Origin: Taishania pollutisoli
GTDB lineage: Bacteria > Bacteroidota > Bacteroidia > Flavobacteriales_D > Crocinitomicaceae
Length of the DNA stretch: 64,000 bases
Reading direction: 5' to 3'
Assembly (NCBI RefSeq): GCF_014518315.1
Contig: NZ_JACVEL010000001.1
Location: 1-64,000, forward strand
The notes under the pieces are model-generated. The model saw only the letters and a list, made by a program, of their open reading frames with translations, was not told the DNA's origin and searched no databases. Positions 7,811 to 18,000 of this stretch are shown piece by piece. A program made the position numbers and the translations under genes. Position 1 is the first letter of the stretch. Each line of letters starts with the position of its first letter.

Positions 7811-9204
7811 ACTTCACTCTCCTGTTTTTCTTTAATCAATAAAGACATATACGATTTATAATCAATGGATAAAATCAATCCTAAGAATGGTAACAGCGGG
7901 GCGCGGATACGCACAAGTACACCAAAAATAATGGATGTGAATCCGGCCATAAAGGCAATTACCAATACAAATCCGGCTGCAAACATGAGAATTTCATTGG
8001 ACTGAATTACTTTTAGGCGGAACCTGAATTTATTGACAAAAAACCAGATTGTCAATGCGACGAAGAAAACGCTTTCAAGCCCGTTAAAAATCAGTGAAGG
8101 CCGCAATGCTTCCCAAAGGAATGGTCTGTAAATACCCGCAATGATACTGGCGGGAACTACTTTTAAAATCCCCACAGGTGTATATTCTATTTCACCCAGT
8201 GAGTACCGCTTTCCGTCATCTCCTCCGTAAACGGATGTATTTTGCTCAAAGTCTTGCTGTACGATCATTGCATCCGATAACGCACTGCTGGAATTCAACA
8301 AATCAACCGCTGAAAAATAAGCGATCACGTATACAAACGCTCCGGTAATCCCCACATAGATAACTGACTTAATCAACAGTCTCAAAATGGCGAATGATTG
8401 TATTTTATTAATGATGCTCGTTGAATACATCAAAATCAATGGAATCAACATCGCATACAAAATAAACGGCCGAGTGTGGTAAATAATAACTGTAAAAAAG
8501 AGGAGCCACCACCAGTATGCCAACTTCGAAAAGAAAGGACCTGGTGTTTTCAATACCTTGTACAAATAATAGATGATGAACAAAATGGAGACAAAAACAA
8601 CCGTATCTTTCGAAACACCGGAAGACCAGAAGGCAACAGAAGGCAGAAAAAGTACAAAGACCGGCAGCAATCTCCGGTTAAAAATCCCCAGTTGGCTGGT
8701 AATGGTATAAATTTTCCATGTTGCATTCGCTGCGATGAATGCAAACAGCGCCGTGCAGGCAAAATAACTGTCGAACGTAATTATTCGGAAAAAAGCCAGG
8801 ATTTTAGCAACAAAAAAAGACTCTTCTTCCAGGTAAATAAAGCGGTAAGGATACCCCGTGTTGTAATTAAACAATCCATATAACCGCTCTGTTGTCGGTG
8901 GGTTTGTCATTACTTCCCAAAAGTTATCAAAATTGTGAAACAATAATTTTTTGATCGCCCCGGAAGATGTCCAGTAAGAAAACGTATCCCCTCCCTGCTC
9001 CACAAAGAACAGGTAAAACAGTCCGAATACAAATGAAAAGAACAATTTATAAACTACATTCCGGCGGAAAAGCGCAACATCCCGTTTGTCCGGTAATGAA
9101 CTGGATTTAAAAAAGGTCCAGGCGATTACAATTGTGAGGAACAACAGTGTTGACAAGATATTTGTCGGGCTTAAAAGTATGTTGTATGCGTTGAATACCT
9201 CCAT
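7807..9204 (-). CDS. Multi-pass membrane protein, probable polysaccharide polymerase (Wzy/EpsG-like)
   Basis: A 465-residue protein with roughly ten to twelve transmembrane segments. An early conserved-looking segment, FVEQGGDTFSYW followed by a loop of about 100 residues, and the spacing of the later helices recall EpsG/Wzy-like polymerases, which polymerise lipid-linked repeat units in the inner membrane. These families diverge strongly, so the call rests on topology and on the 4-bp overlap with the downstream flippase gene. A TATCTTTC element at 9239-9246 (minus strand) and an 8-bp inverted repeat at 9215-9235 lie upstream of the start. It could instead be a glycosyltransferase of the GT-C type. 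Confidence 0.6.
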   Translation of the reverse strand: MEVFNAYNILLSPTNILSTLLFLTIVIAWTFFKSSSLPDKRDVALFRRNVVYKLFFSFVFGLFYLFFVEQGGDTFSYWTSSGAIKKLLFHNFDNFWEVMTNPPTTERLYGLFNYNTGYPYRFIYLEEESFFVAKILAFFRIITFDSYFACTALFAFIAANATWKIYTITSQLGIFNRRLLPVFVLFLPSVAFWSSGVSKDTVVFVSILFIIYYLYKVLKTPGPFFSKLAYWWWLLFFTVIIYHTRPFILYAMLIPLILMYSTSIINKIQSFAILRLLIKSVIYVGITGAFVYVIAYFSAVDLLNSSSALSDAMIVQQDFEQNTSVYGGDDGKRYSLGEIEYTPVGILKVVPASIIAGIYRPFLWEALRPSLIFNGLESVFFVALTIWFFVNKFRFRLKVIQSNEILMFAAGFVLVIAFMAGFTSIIFGVLVRIRAPLLPFLGLILSIDYKSYMSLLIKEKQESEV

Positions 9205-9214
9205 CTGTTTTGAA

Positions 9215-9235
9215 ATGTCTAAACTGATTAGACAT
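9215..9235. promoter_or_regulatory. Perfect 8-bp inverted repeat at the start of the polymerase/flippase unit
   Basis: ATGTCTAA, a five-base spacer, then TTAGACAT. It starts 11 bp upstream of the polymerase-like start codon, just downstream of a TATCTTTC -7-like element (9239-9246, minus strand). It would span the expected transcription start, so it could be an operator or a 5' leader hairpin. Confidence 0.45.
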
Positions 9236-9278
9236 GCGAAAGATAATCATAATCGGCAAAAACGGAAGTGCTCCCACT

Positions 9279-9306
9279 AAAAAAGGGCTGTCGTGAAACA
9301 GCCCTT
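9279..9306 (-). terminator. Rho-independent terminator of sppA
   Basis: On the minus strand AAGGGCTGT and ACAGCCCTT form a 9-bp stem with a six-base loop, followed by a run of six T. It lies directly behind the sppA stop codon and in front of the next minus-strand unit. Confidence 0.85.
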
Positions 9307-9327
9307 CCCTTGTAACTATGCGGATGA

Positions 9328-11127
9328 TTACTTGAAATCGATCACGAACGGCATTCTCATCTGAATTCCGGACATGCTTTCCAATTTTACCAGTTTTTCG
9401 TATTGCTTCATCAATTCCACCGGCATTTTTCCCGATGCCATGTAAACAGATGAATTTTTCTTTGAATCTTCCAATTGCTCCAGGATTGCTTCAAACGGAT
9501 CTTCTTCAACAAACGGGTAGTACAAAACTCTTGCTTCTTTTACTCCGGCTGTTTTCGCTGCGTAGTTGATCGCATCTTTCAACCCTCCGAGTTCGTCTAC
9601 CAGTCCGACTCTCAGTGCATCTGTCCCTGTCCACACACGGCCTCTGGCGATCGTATTTACCTGATCCGTCGTCATGCCACGTCCTTCCGCTACACGGTTC
9701 AGAAAATCCATGTAAATATCATCTACCTCCGCCTGGATATTACTCAATTCTTCCGGGGTCAGTTTTCTGTTCAGAGAGAACGCCGCATGTTTGTTCGTCT
9801 GCACATAATCAAACGACAGCCCCAGTGTGTTCTTCATAAAATCCCCGGTGTAAGGAATCATTCCAAAGACCCCGATGGAACCTGTAATCGTTGTCGGTTC
9901 GGCAAAAATACGCGTCGCAGGAGTGGCAATGTAATACCCTCCTGATGCCGCGACATCTCCCATGGAAACGATCACCTTTTTCTTCTCGTTTGTCAGTTTC
10001 ACTTCTCTCCAGATCTCATCACTTGCCAACGCACTTCCTCCCGGAGAGTTAATACGTAAAACAACTGATTTAATCGTTTTATTTGCCCGCGCATCTCTGA
10101 GTAACTTACAAATCTCTTTTGAGGTCAACCCGTCTCCTTCAACCGAAACATCTCCTGTCGCAATAATCACCGCGATGTTAGGGCTTCCGTCCTGCATCAA
10201 AATCTGGTCGTTTCTGAATTTAGATTTTGCATATTTTTCAAATTCAACCAGCTTCAATTCCCGATCAGCCGACACTTTTACTTTTTTCTTGATGATATCA
10301 ATGACTTCATCTCTGTATTTCACAGCATCCACCAATTTGTATTCTGCAGCATCTTTCACCCGCTTGATCAACATCTCTTCTGCATAACGATTCAAATCTG
10401 CTTCATTCAACTTTCTGTCTGTTGCAATATCGACACGCATTTCCTTCCAGATATTGTCGATATAGGTCTGCATCTGCAAACGACTGGAATCACTCATTTT
10501 TTCCAGGAAAAATGGCTCTACGGCACTCTTGAAGTCATTGTTTTTCCCTCTGATGATTTCTACGTCAATTCCCAGTTTATCAAATGTTTTTTTGAAGAAT
10601 GTCAATTCTCCTCCCAATCCTAAAAACTCCATTGTAGAAGTCGGGAAACCGTAAATTTCATTTGCTGCTGATGAAATATAGTATTTCCCCAGTCCGACTA
10701 ATTCTCCGGAGTTATAGGCAACGACAAATTTTCCGCTTTTTTCAAAATCATTGATTGCATTTCTGATTTCTTTTGCTGTCGCATATCCGCATGAAATATT
10801 TCCCAACTCCAGAAACACCCCTTTGATGTTCTTATCACTTTTTGCTTTTTCAAAACCGTACAACAAATCACTCAATCCCAAATAGGTATTCATTGTAAAA
10901 GTATTGAAGTCCATTTCAGAACGTGTCTTTTCACCGATCGGACCGTCCAGCTTCACATGCAACACAGAATTTGCTTCCGCCTTCACAGGAGTGGATTTAG
11001 GTGTAAGGCTTCCGATTATTCCTCCCAATATCATGAAAAAAACAATTGAACCGACAATCGATGCAACAAGAACTGCTACAAAGCTCGGCCAGAATATTCT
11101 TCCAAAAGTTAATCTCTTCCGTTTCAT
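9328..11127 (-). CDS. sppA: SppA, signal peptide peptidase (67K type)
   Basis: A 599-residue membrane-anchored serine/lysine protease that degrades cleaved signal peptides. One N-terminal transmembrane helix (about residues 12-40) anchors it with the catalytic body outside the cytosol. It is the long, two-domain form: the N-terminal S49 domain supplies the general base Lys200 in FKSAVEPF, and the C-terminal domain supplies the nucleophile Ser395 in GDVAASGGYYIA, preceded by the NSPGGSALASDE substrate-binding strand. Both match E. coli SppA positions. It is monocistronic: a -7 element (11159-11166, minus strand) lies upstream and a clear terminator follows. Confidence 0.95.
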   Translation of the reverse strand: MKRKRLTFGRIFWPSFVAVLVASIVGSIVFFMILGGIIGSLTPKSTPVKAEANSVLHVKLDGPIGEKTRSEMDFNTFTMNTYLGLSDLLYGFEKAKSDKNIKGVFLELGNISCGYATAKEIRNAINDFEKSGKFVVAYNSGELVGLGKYYISSAANEIYGFPTSTMEFLGLGGELTFFKKTFDKLGIDVEIIRGKNNDFKSAVEPFFLEKMSDSSRLQMQTYIDNIWKEMRVDIATDRKLNEADLNRYAEEMLIKRVKDAAEYKLVDAVKYRDEVIDIIKKKVKVSADRELKLVEFEKYAKSKFRNDQILMQDGSPNIAVIIATGDVSVEGDGLTSKEICKLLRDARANKTIKSVVLRINSPGGSALASDEIWREVKLTNEKKKVIVSMGDVAASGGYYIATPATRIFAEPTTITGSIGVFGMIPYTGDFMKNTLGLSFDYVQTNKHAAFSLNRKLTPEELSNIQAEVDDIYMDFLNRVAEGRGMTTDQVNTIARGRVWTGTDALRVGLVDELGGLKDAINYAAKTAGVKEARVLYYPFVEEDPFEAILEQLEDSKKNSSVYMASGKMPVELMKQYEKLVKLESMSGIQMRMPFVIDFK

Positions 11128-11158
11128 AATTTCGAATTTTAGTATTAATATCCAGATA

Positions 11159-11166
11159 CAAATGTA
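11159..11166 (-). promoter_or_regulatory. -7 promoter element TACATTTG for sppA
   Basis: On the minus strand TACATTTG matches TAnnTTTG. It lies 31 bp upstream of the sppA start codon, allowing a leader of about 27 bases. No clear TTG -33 partner was seen. Confidence 0.45.
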
Positions 11167-11337
11167 TTTCTAAATTACCGCTATTCTTCATTTATTACAT
11201 GAAAGGTTACCTCTTTTATGTAAACGGTAATTTGCGGTGATGTAGGCAATTTTTCACTCCATAAACAGATTTATACATTTAACCCCCTGATATTGTCCGT
11301 TTAAATAATTATTTCAACTGGAATAACAATCCGTGTT

Positions 11338-11345
11338 TATCTTTG
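11338..11345 (+). promoter_or_regulatory. -7 promoter element TATCTTTG for the SpoU methyltransferase
   Basis: It matches TAnnTTTG and ends 4 bp before the ATG at 11350, the same spacing as at menD and recG. The expected transcription start falls on the start codon, so the mRNA may be leaderless. Confidence 0.5.
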
Positions 11346-11349
11346 CGAC

Positions 11350-11832
11350 ATGAAGACAAAAAACGAAGCAGGCTACTATGCCATCGGAATTTTTCGAGGA
11401 AAAACCCATCACAACCTGGGGACTCTCTGGCGCTCTGCCTACGTTTTGGGAGCTCAATACATCTTTACAGTAGAGAATAAGTATAAAAAACAAACTTCCG
11501 ATGTTGTCAGGGCCTGGTCCCGGATTCCTCTTTTTCATTATCCGACCTTTGATGATCTGTTGGAGAACATCCCCTACGATTGCCGTCTGGTTGGTGTAGA
11601 ACTGGATGAAAATGCCGAATGGCTGCATGAATTCGAGCATCCGAAACGTGCCATTTACCTGCTGGGAGCCGAAGATTCGGGGCTACCTGATTATGTGAAG
11701 GAAAAATGCCACATACTGATCCGGTTACCTGGAAATTCATCACTAAATGTGGGTGTAACAGGTGGGATTGTCATGCACGACAGGGCCACCAAGGTACCGA
11801 CGATTTTCCCGCCCAACCATAAAGAAATGTAA
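11350..11832 (+). CDS. SpoU/TrmH-family RNA 2'-O-methyltransferase
   Basis: A 160-residue minimal SPOUT methyltransferase without an added RNA-binding domain, as in TrmL-like enzymes. The three family motifs are present: NLGTLWRSA (Asn22, Arg28), LLGAEDSGLP (residues 104-113) and SLNVGVTGG (131-139), which build the knotted SAM site. The enzyme should methylate the 2'-hydroxyl of a tRNA or rRNA ribose; the exact nucleotide cannot be read from sequence. It reads divergently from sppA, and the TonB receptor follows 34 bp downstream on the same strand. Confidence 0.88.
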   Translation: MKTKNEAGYYAIGIFRGKTHHNLGTLWRSAYVLGAQYIFTVENKYKKQTSDVVRAWSRIPLFHYPTFDDLLENIPYDCRLVGVELDENAEWLHEFEHPKRAIYLLGAEDSGLPDYVKEKCHILIRLPGNSSLNVGVTGGIVMHDRATKVPTIFPPNHKEM

Positions 11833-11866
11833 TGTAACCAATCATATTAACCCCAAGTACAACACA

Positions 11867-14188
11867 ATGAAACAATACATCACCTTATTATTTACACTGC
11901 TCGGCCTCAATCTCCTTGCTCAGTCATCAACCATCAGTGGAACGGTAAAAGACGGAGAAAACGGGGAAGACCTGTTTGAGGCGCTCATTATCGTTAAAGA
12001 ACTTTCCAATACGGGAGCAAAAACAAACGCCTACGGCTTTTATTCGTTGACACTTCCCAACGGGACCTACACACTGATTGTCAGAGCTCCGGGATACGAT
12101 CACAAAGAAATTGAAGTGGAACTCACCTCCAACAAACGGATGGATGTCGAATTGTTTGTTCCGAGTGCAGTGAAAGAAATCCAGGAAGTGGAAATCACGG
12201 CAACCAAGGAAAATGACAACATTACCAAATCGGGGATGGCTGTTACAACCCTTACTCCGAAAGACATCGAGACAATTCCTGTGATTTTCGGTGAAAAAGA
12301 CATTGTCAAAACCCTTCAATTGACACCGGGAGTTAAAGCTGCGGGTGAAGGAAATGCCGGGTTCTACGTACGTGGAGGAGGTGCGGACCAAAACCTTGTG
12401 TTAATTGATGAAGCTCCGGTATACAATGCCTCGCACCTGCTTGGATTCTTTTCTGTTTTTAACTCCGATGCCATCAAAGACGTCTCACTTTACAAATCAG
12501 GCATTCCTGCAGAATATGGTGGAAGAGCTTCTTCTGTTATGGATGTCAAAATGAAAGAAGGAAACAACAAAAAATTCGGTGTTTCCGGGGGGCTCGGACT
12601 TATTTCCTCCCGGTTAACGGTTGAAGGTCCGATCGTGAAAGACAAAGGTTCGTTTATTGTGTCCGGAAGAAGAAGCTACCTCGATTTATTCCTCAAAGCC
12701 TCCAAAGACCAGGACTTGAAAAATACCAAACTCTATTTTTACGACCTCAATCTGAAAGCTAACTACAAAATAACGGACCGGGACCGAATCTTCTTATCCG
12801 GTTATTTCGGTAGAGACAACCTGTCATTCAGTGATATTTTTGGTTTCAGGTGGGGAAATGCAACCGGAACACTGCGATGGAACAGGATCATCAATGAAAA
12901 ACTGTTTTCCAATACATCTGTTATCTTCAGTAACTTCAATTACAGTTTTGATATTGGTGCAGATGATGAGAAATTCGGTGTAAGTGCCTCCATTCAGGAC
13001 TGGAATGTGAAACAGGATTTTAATTATTATGCCAACAGGAACAACTCCCTGAAATTTGGTTTCAATGCCATCTACCACACCTTTAAACCGGGAGAATTGA
13101 ACTCAACGGTGTCCGCCTTCAATCAATTAAAAGTCGCGGATCAATACGCACTGGAATTTGGTGTATATGCACAAAACGATCAAAAAATAGGTGATTGGTT
13201 TTCGATTATGTATGGAATCCGTTATTCCGGGTTCAATTATATGGGAAAAGGAACTGCGTACGAATACGACGAAAATGGTGTCAAAACCAATGAAACGGCT
13301 TACAAGGATTTTGAAAGCATCAAGTACCACCATTTCCTGGAACCGAGAGTCTCCATGAGCTTTATTTTATCGGAGAAAAACTCCATTAAACTGGCATACA
13401 ACCGAAACTCACAGTTCCTGCATCAATTGTCCAATTCGACAACAAGCAGTCCAACAGACATCTGGGTTCCGAGTACCAATAATGTAAAACCTCAGATCGC
13501 AGATCAGATCGCATTGGGATACTACCGAAATTTTGTCGACAATACCTATGCACTGACTACGGAGATCTATTACAAGCACCTCTCCAACCAGATCGACTAC
13601 CGAAACGGAGCCAACCTGTTCCTGAATGAGGAAATCGAAGGAGGATTGGTCTATGGAAAAGGAAGAACATACGGGCTGGAGATCCAGTTTGAGAAACGAA
13701 AAGGAAAATTTACCGGATGGATCAGCTATACACTGGCGCGCTCACTGAGACAATTTGACGCCATCAACGGAGGAAAAGAATTTTCTGCACGCCAGGACAG
13801 AATTCACGACATTGCGATCGTTGCGATGTACCGCGTGAGTAAAAAGATCGCATTGTCATCCAACTTTATCTATTACACCGGAGACGCAGTGACGTTCCCT
13901 TCCGGAAAATATGAGGTAAACGGAACAATTGTGCCTTATTACACTGAAAGAAATGGTTACCGAATGCCCAATTACCATCGTCTGGACCTGGGAATGACAG
14001 TCTATTTCAAAGAACGTCCGAAGTTCGAACACAACCTGAATATTTCGATTTACAATGTGTACGCACGGGAAAATGCATATACTATCCGCTTTGAAGAAGA
14101 CCAGGACAATCCCGGGAAAACAAAAGCAATTCAGACATCCTTATTCCGGATTGTCCCTTCCATTACATACAACTTTAATATTAAATAA
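11867..14188 (+). CDS. TonB-dependent outer-membrane receptor with carboxypeptidase-like regulatory domain
   Basis: A 773-residue outer-membrane receptor. The ATG at 11867 is chosen because it opens a clear signal peptide (KQYITLLFTLLGLNLLAQS); an upstream ATG at 11762 lies inside the preceding gene. A CarboxypepD_reg-like domain follows (SGTVKDGENGEDLFEALI), then the plug domain (DIVKTLQLTPGV, FYVRGGGADQN, VLIDEAPVYN) and a 22-strand-type barrel. It starts 34 bp after the methyltransferase gene and is followed 8 bp later by a DUF4249 lipoprotein, a standard Bacteroidota pairing. The substrate is unknown; it does not look like a SusC/SusD glycan pair. Confidence 0.93.
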   Translation: MKQYITLLFTLLGLNLLAQSSTISGTVKDGENGEDLFEALIIVKELSNTGAKTNAYGFYSLTLPNGTYTLIVRAPGYDHKEIEVELTSNKRMDVELFVPSAVKEIQEVEITATKENDNITKSGMAVTTLTPKDIETIPVIFGEKDIVKTLQLTPGVKAAGEGNAGFYVRGGGADQNLVLIDEAPVYNASHLLGFFSVFNSDAIKDVSLYKSGIPAEYGGRASSVMDVKMKEGNNKKFGVSGGLGLISSRLTVEGPIVKDKGSFIVSGRRSYLDLFLKASKDQDLKNTKLYFYDLNLKANYKITDRDRIFLSGYFGRDNLSFSDIFGFRWGNATGTLRWNRIINEKLFSNTSVIFSNFNYSFDIGADDEKFGVSASIQDWNVKQDFNYYANRNNSLKFGFNAIYHTFKPGELNSTVSAFNQLKVADQYALEFGVYAQNDQKIGDWFSIMYGIRYSGFNYMGKGTAYEYDENGVKTNETAYKDFESIKYHHFLEPRVSMSFILSEKNSIKLAYNRNSQFLHQLSNSTTSSPTDIWVPSTNNVKPQIADQIALGYYRNFVDNTYALTTEIYYKHLSNQIDYRNGANLFLNEEIEGGLVYGKGRTYGLEIQFEKRKGKFTGWISYTLARSLRQFDAINGGKEFSARQDRIHDIAIVAMYRVSKKIALSSNFIYYTGDAVTFPSGKYEVNGTIVPYYTERNGYRMPNYHRLDLGMTVYFKERPKFEHNLNISIYNVYARENAYTIRFEEDQDNPGKTKAIQTSLFRIVPSITYNFNIK

Positions 14189-14196
14189 CTGACGCC

Positions 14197-14985
14197 ATGA
14201 AAACATACAGTATCTTTTCACTCTTGTTGGTTTTCGCTTTACTTTCCTGCGAAAAAGAGATCGATGTCGACCTGAACGACTCCAATCCCAAATTAGTCAT
14301 TGAGGCAAATTACGTCGCCAATGATAGTATTGTCATGGTTAAAGTAAGTAAAACCGGAAGTTATTTTGACAATTACACAACAAATCCTGTCAACGATGCA
14401 GTAATTACCATCCGGGAAAACAACGGTACGGAAACAATTGTTCCATTGTCCGCCGACGGCTACTATGAATTGGCAAATTACATCCCGACCAGTGGAGCAA
14501 CCTATACAATCAAAGTAACGCACGAAGGAGTTGATTACAGTGCCGACTCGAAACTAATGCCGACACTGCAATTTCTTCCGTCTACGTATGTCTACCAGGA
14601 AGAGAGTCTGTTTTCCGATGCAGGATACTGGATCACATATCGATTCCAGGATTATTCAGGAGTCGGAAATTGTTATAAACTGATTACCACATACGGAGGA
14701 GAACGATATGATAAATTCGGAGAGTTCAGCACAGGAAGTGATGCTTACACAGATGGGAATCTCATTGAACGACCGTTAATCGAAGCGTTTCAGGCAGGAG
14801 ACACCATCCTTCTGGAGCTACAAAGTATCAATCAGCGGGTATATGATTATTATAGTCAGCTATCCTCCAATACTTCCAGTTTTACAGCCGCCGCAGGAAA
14901 TCCGGATTATTTCTGGAGTAACAATGCGCTGGGATATTTTTCTGCTTATAGTTATTCGACAGAAGAAGTGATTATTGTAGAATAA
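14197..14985 (+). CDS. DUF4249 family lipoprotein
   Basis: A 262-residue lipoprotein. The signal peptide ends in a lipobox (LLVFALLSC, Cys18), followed by EKEIDVDLNDSNPKLVIEA, the typical N-terminus of DUF4249. It has a beta-rich Ig-like body (the NDAVITIRENNG region). DUF4249 genes sit next to TonB receptors of the preceding type and are thought to be their surface-exposed partners, with no ligand established. It starts 8 bp after the receptor and ends before a strong bidirectional terminator, so the two genes form one unit. Confidence 0.85.
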   Translation: MKTYSIFSLLLVFALLSCEKEIDVDLNDSNPKLVIEANYVANDSIVMVKVSKTGSYFDNYTTNPVNDAVITIRENNGTETIVPLSADGYYELANYIPTSGATYTIKVTHEGVDYSADSKLMPTLQFLPSTYVYQEESLFSDAGYWITYRFQDYSGVGNCYKLITTYGGERYDKFGEFSTGSDAYTDGNLIERPLIEAFQAGDTILLELQSINQRVYDYYSQLSSNTSSFTAAAGNPDYFWSNNALGYFSAYSYSTEEVIIVE

Positions 14986-15005
14986 AACCGTCGTAAGGAC
15001 ATAAA

Positions 15006-15036
15006 AAAACGGGGTTAATTTTTTTAACCCCGTTTT
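15006..15036. terminator. Bidirectional rho-independent terminator
   Basis: AAAACGGGGTTAA, a five-T loop, then TTAACCCCGTTTT form a perfect 13-bp stem with A and T tracts outside. It lies between the converging DUF4249 gene (plus) and the T9SS cargo gene (minus) and can end both. Confidence 0.93.
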
Positions 15037-15055
15037 CTTTTTGGTATGTCTGAAA

Positions 15056-18000
15056 TTAGTGTTCCACTGATACAAATCCGTGACCTGACATTTCATCTCC
15101 CATGACACCTTTTACCTTGTAATCATAGAAATAAACTCCTTCTGTCACCGGTTTTCCGCTCATGTCTCTCCCATTCCACATGAAGTTGACATCATCTGTT
15201 TTATATACCAGGTTCCCCCATCGGTTTACAATGATCAACTCCAGCTCCGCAATATTACTTGATCCGAATAGAAAGAAGTCATTGACCCCGTCATTGTTCG
15301 GTGTAAATACGTTCGGGATCACTACATCCAGTGGCTGCGCCGGGTTTAATACATTGATGTAGACAATTGCTGTATCCGAACAATGCTGAGAATGTGCAAC
15401 AAGCACAACAGTATAAGTCCCCAGGCTGTCATAAGTAGTTGTTACACCGTCCATGCTCACAGTCGAAAAAGTATCTACTGATTGGATATACCAATCATAA
15501 CTGGTTGCACCGGTGCTGTTATTTAAAAGTTGGACCGTCAGCGGAGCCACTCCCGAAGAAGGGTTCGCGTTCAGTACAGCCTGGGGAGGAGGGGTAAGTA
15601 ATACAGGCTGGCTGGTCGTCTGGCATCCATTCGCATCCGTAACTGTAACTGTTATCGGTTGACCGGATGTTGTATTGATCACAGCTTGTGTACTGCCCGT
15701 ACTCCATGAATAAGAAACAAAATTAGAAGGATTGGTGGCCAACGTTGCCGTTTCTCCGCTACAATACCACAGATCACCTGTAATGACCGGAACCGTAACT
15801 GAATGGAGCACCACGGTAACAGTTGACACACTGTCACATCCGCCGCTTACGGGAAATGTTTGTGAATAATCCCCGGGGGCAGTCACCGTATTTCCATGTA
15901 CAATGATCGATTCTCCCGGGCAAATAGAAACCGTAGAGAAGTTTTCAATCTGGTTCGATTCGGAGATCGTAACCGGAGCGGATGTTCCTGTACAGCCGTT
16001 TGCATCTGTAACCGTAACTGTTAATCCGGTCGTTGCCGTCGTCGTAATTATTTGTGTACTCCCGCCATTTGACCAGGAATAGGAAGTATACCCCCCGCCT
16101 GCATTCAGGGTAGCAGAACCTCCGGTACAATAGGTTAAATTACCTGAAATCGTCGGTGTAGGATTGGAGTTAATCTGAACAGTTTCCGTACTTGATGCAG
16201 GACACGCTCCTGAAGTTGTGTATTGTACCGAATACGTTGTTCCTGCTACTCCGTTGGAAATCACTCCTGTGGAAGCGTTAATCGTAGCTCCGTCTGTTGG
16301 CGCAGGACTAAATGCAAATGTTCCTCCCGATGTTGCAATTCCTGTCGGTCCGTTCGTTGTTCCAAAGCAGAAATCATTGAATGTAAATGAAGCATCAGCT
16401 GCCGTACTTATGTTGACAGTAATCTGTTGCGTCGTGAAACAGGTCGGATCATTCGGGTCTTCAATACGCACCCAATATGTACCGGAAGTGGTTACCGTTG
16501 TTGAAATCGTTGGTCCGTCATTCTGTGCATCTGTTTGGGATGCGTGATAAGACAATGTTGCCGGTTGACTCGCCGGATCGATCGCGTTTGCAAGGTTCAA
16601 TGTTGCAGGTGCACATGCTGTCAACGGGTTGATGGTAACCGCCGGTGGAATGCATCCCCCACACGGATCAACCGTAATGGCAATTGTTTCAATATGTGTC
16701 GGGCAGCCAGGGTTGGAATTCGCAACTGTCAAAACATAATTGGTACTGTTGGTCGGACATGCCTGTGTGTTGATATCATTCGGATTGGAAAGTCCCGTTG
16801 TCGGAGCCCACGTTGTTGTAACAGGCGCATGGACCGGAGGGTCATCAAAGGTAATGCTCCAACCAGTCAATGTTCCACCTCCGATTCCGAATCCCGGGGA
16901 ACTGAATGTCAGCGTCCACACTCCGTTCGGATCACATCCGTTTAAATTTGAAAACGGTTGATTCGGAGCCCAGGGACCTCCTGCAGGGAAGGTTCCTCCA
17001 ATTCCTGTTCCTCCCACCGGCACAAAAACAGTACTGTTGTAATTACCCGTAGCAACGTTAGCAGGAGCCAGGACAATCTGGCAACCTCCCGGAGAAGTCA
17101 GCGTAACGGTAAATCCGGATGTATTGATGTTACATGTCTGTCCGAAATTGATTGAAGAACCGTTACAGTTACAACCTCCCGGTGTAGTACAGAAAAAAGT
17201 TCCTGAAAAATTAAACCCGTTGATGGTTACGTTCTGAATCAATCCATCGTAAATGCTGCTGGAATTAATTCCCTGAACATTGATATTGACAGATGTGGAA
17301 GTAGAAACCACAATTTCAAATTCGTTATTCTCATAGGTCTCAATCCCTCCCGGATCCAATACCTGAACCGCTGTTCCTGTGATATCCGCACAATCTCCAA
17401 CGCAAATAGTCGTAGGGTTTGCAGCAACATCTACATCGTACACAGGATCCAACACTACAACCGTAACACTCGCAGTACATGTTTGCCCTGTGCCGGTAGT
17501 AATTGTTACAGGGTAAGTCGTGGTCGTAGTCGGCGAAACCGGAGTGGGATTTGCTCCTCCGGAATTTCCCGTTCCGTATGAATATCCGTCGTGTCCCCAC
17601 ACCACTTCCGCGTTCACATCATTCTGAACGATTTGTACATTGTCAATTCCCCAGTGATCAAACCCGGCTCCCGAATCAGCTGTCTGGTGCCAGCGGAACA
17701 TCGTATTGGAGGTAATTGCAGCAAGCGGAATCTGGAAACACCAGTTGTTCCAGCTGGTATAAGGTGTGTTGTATCCTCCCTGGGGATCAAAATAGTTAAT
17801 CGTTACCCAGGTTGCACCACCATCTGTAGAGTATTGAAAATAGACCCCTTCATTCGGTTCATCCGGCCCTTCACACGGAGCATTTCCACCTTGTGTTGCA
17901 AACAATAAATCGAAGCAGATCGTTACTCCGGCTGTTGCAGATGAAAGGTTAAATGAAGCGGATGTCAGGGTTCGGGGTACACTCGTATTAGCATCCATCC

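Noticed and set aside
8476..8883. Plus-strand open frame of 135 codons
   Set aside because: It lies wholly inside the polymerase-like gene on the minus strand, without signal or family pattern, and has Cys/Arg-rich antisense composition.
16218..16547. Plus-strand open frame inside the T9SS cargo gene
   Set aside because: The minus-strand gene has clear domains throughout; the plus frame shows only reversed low-complexity composition.
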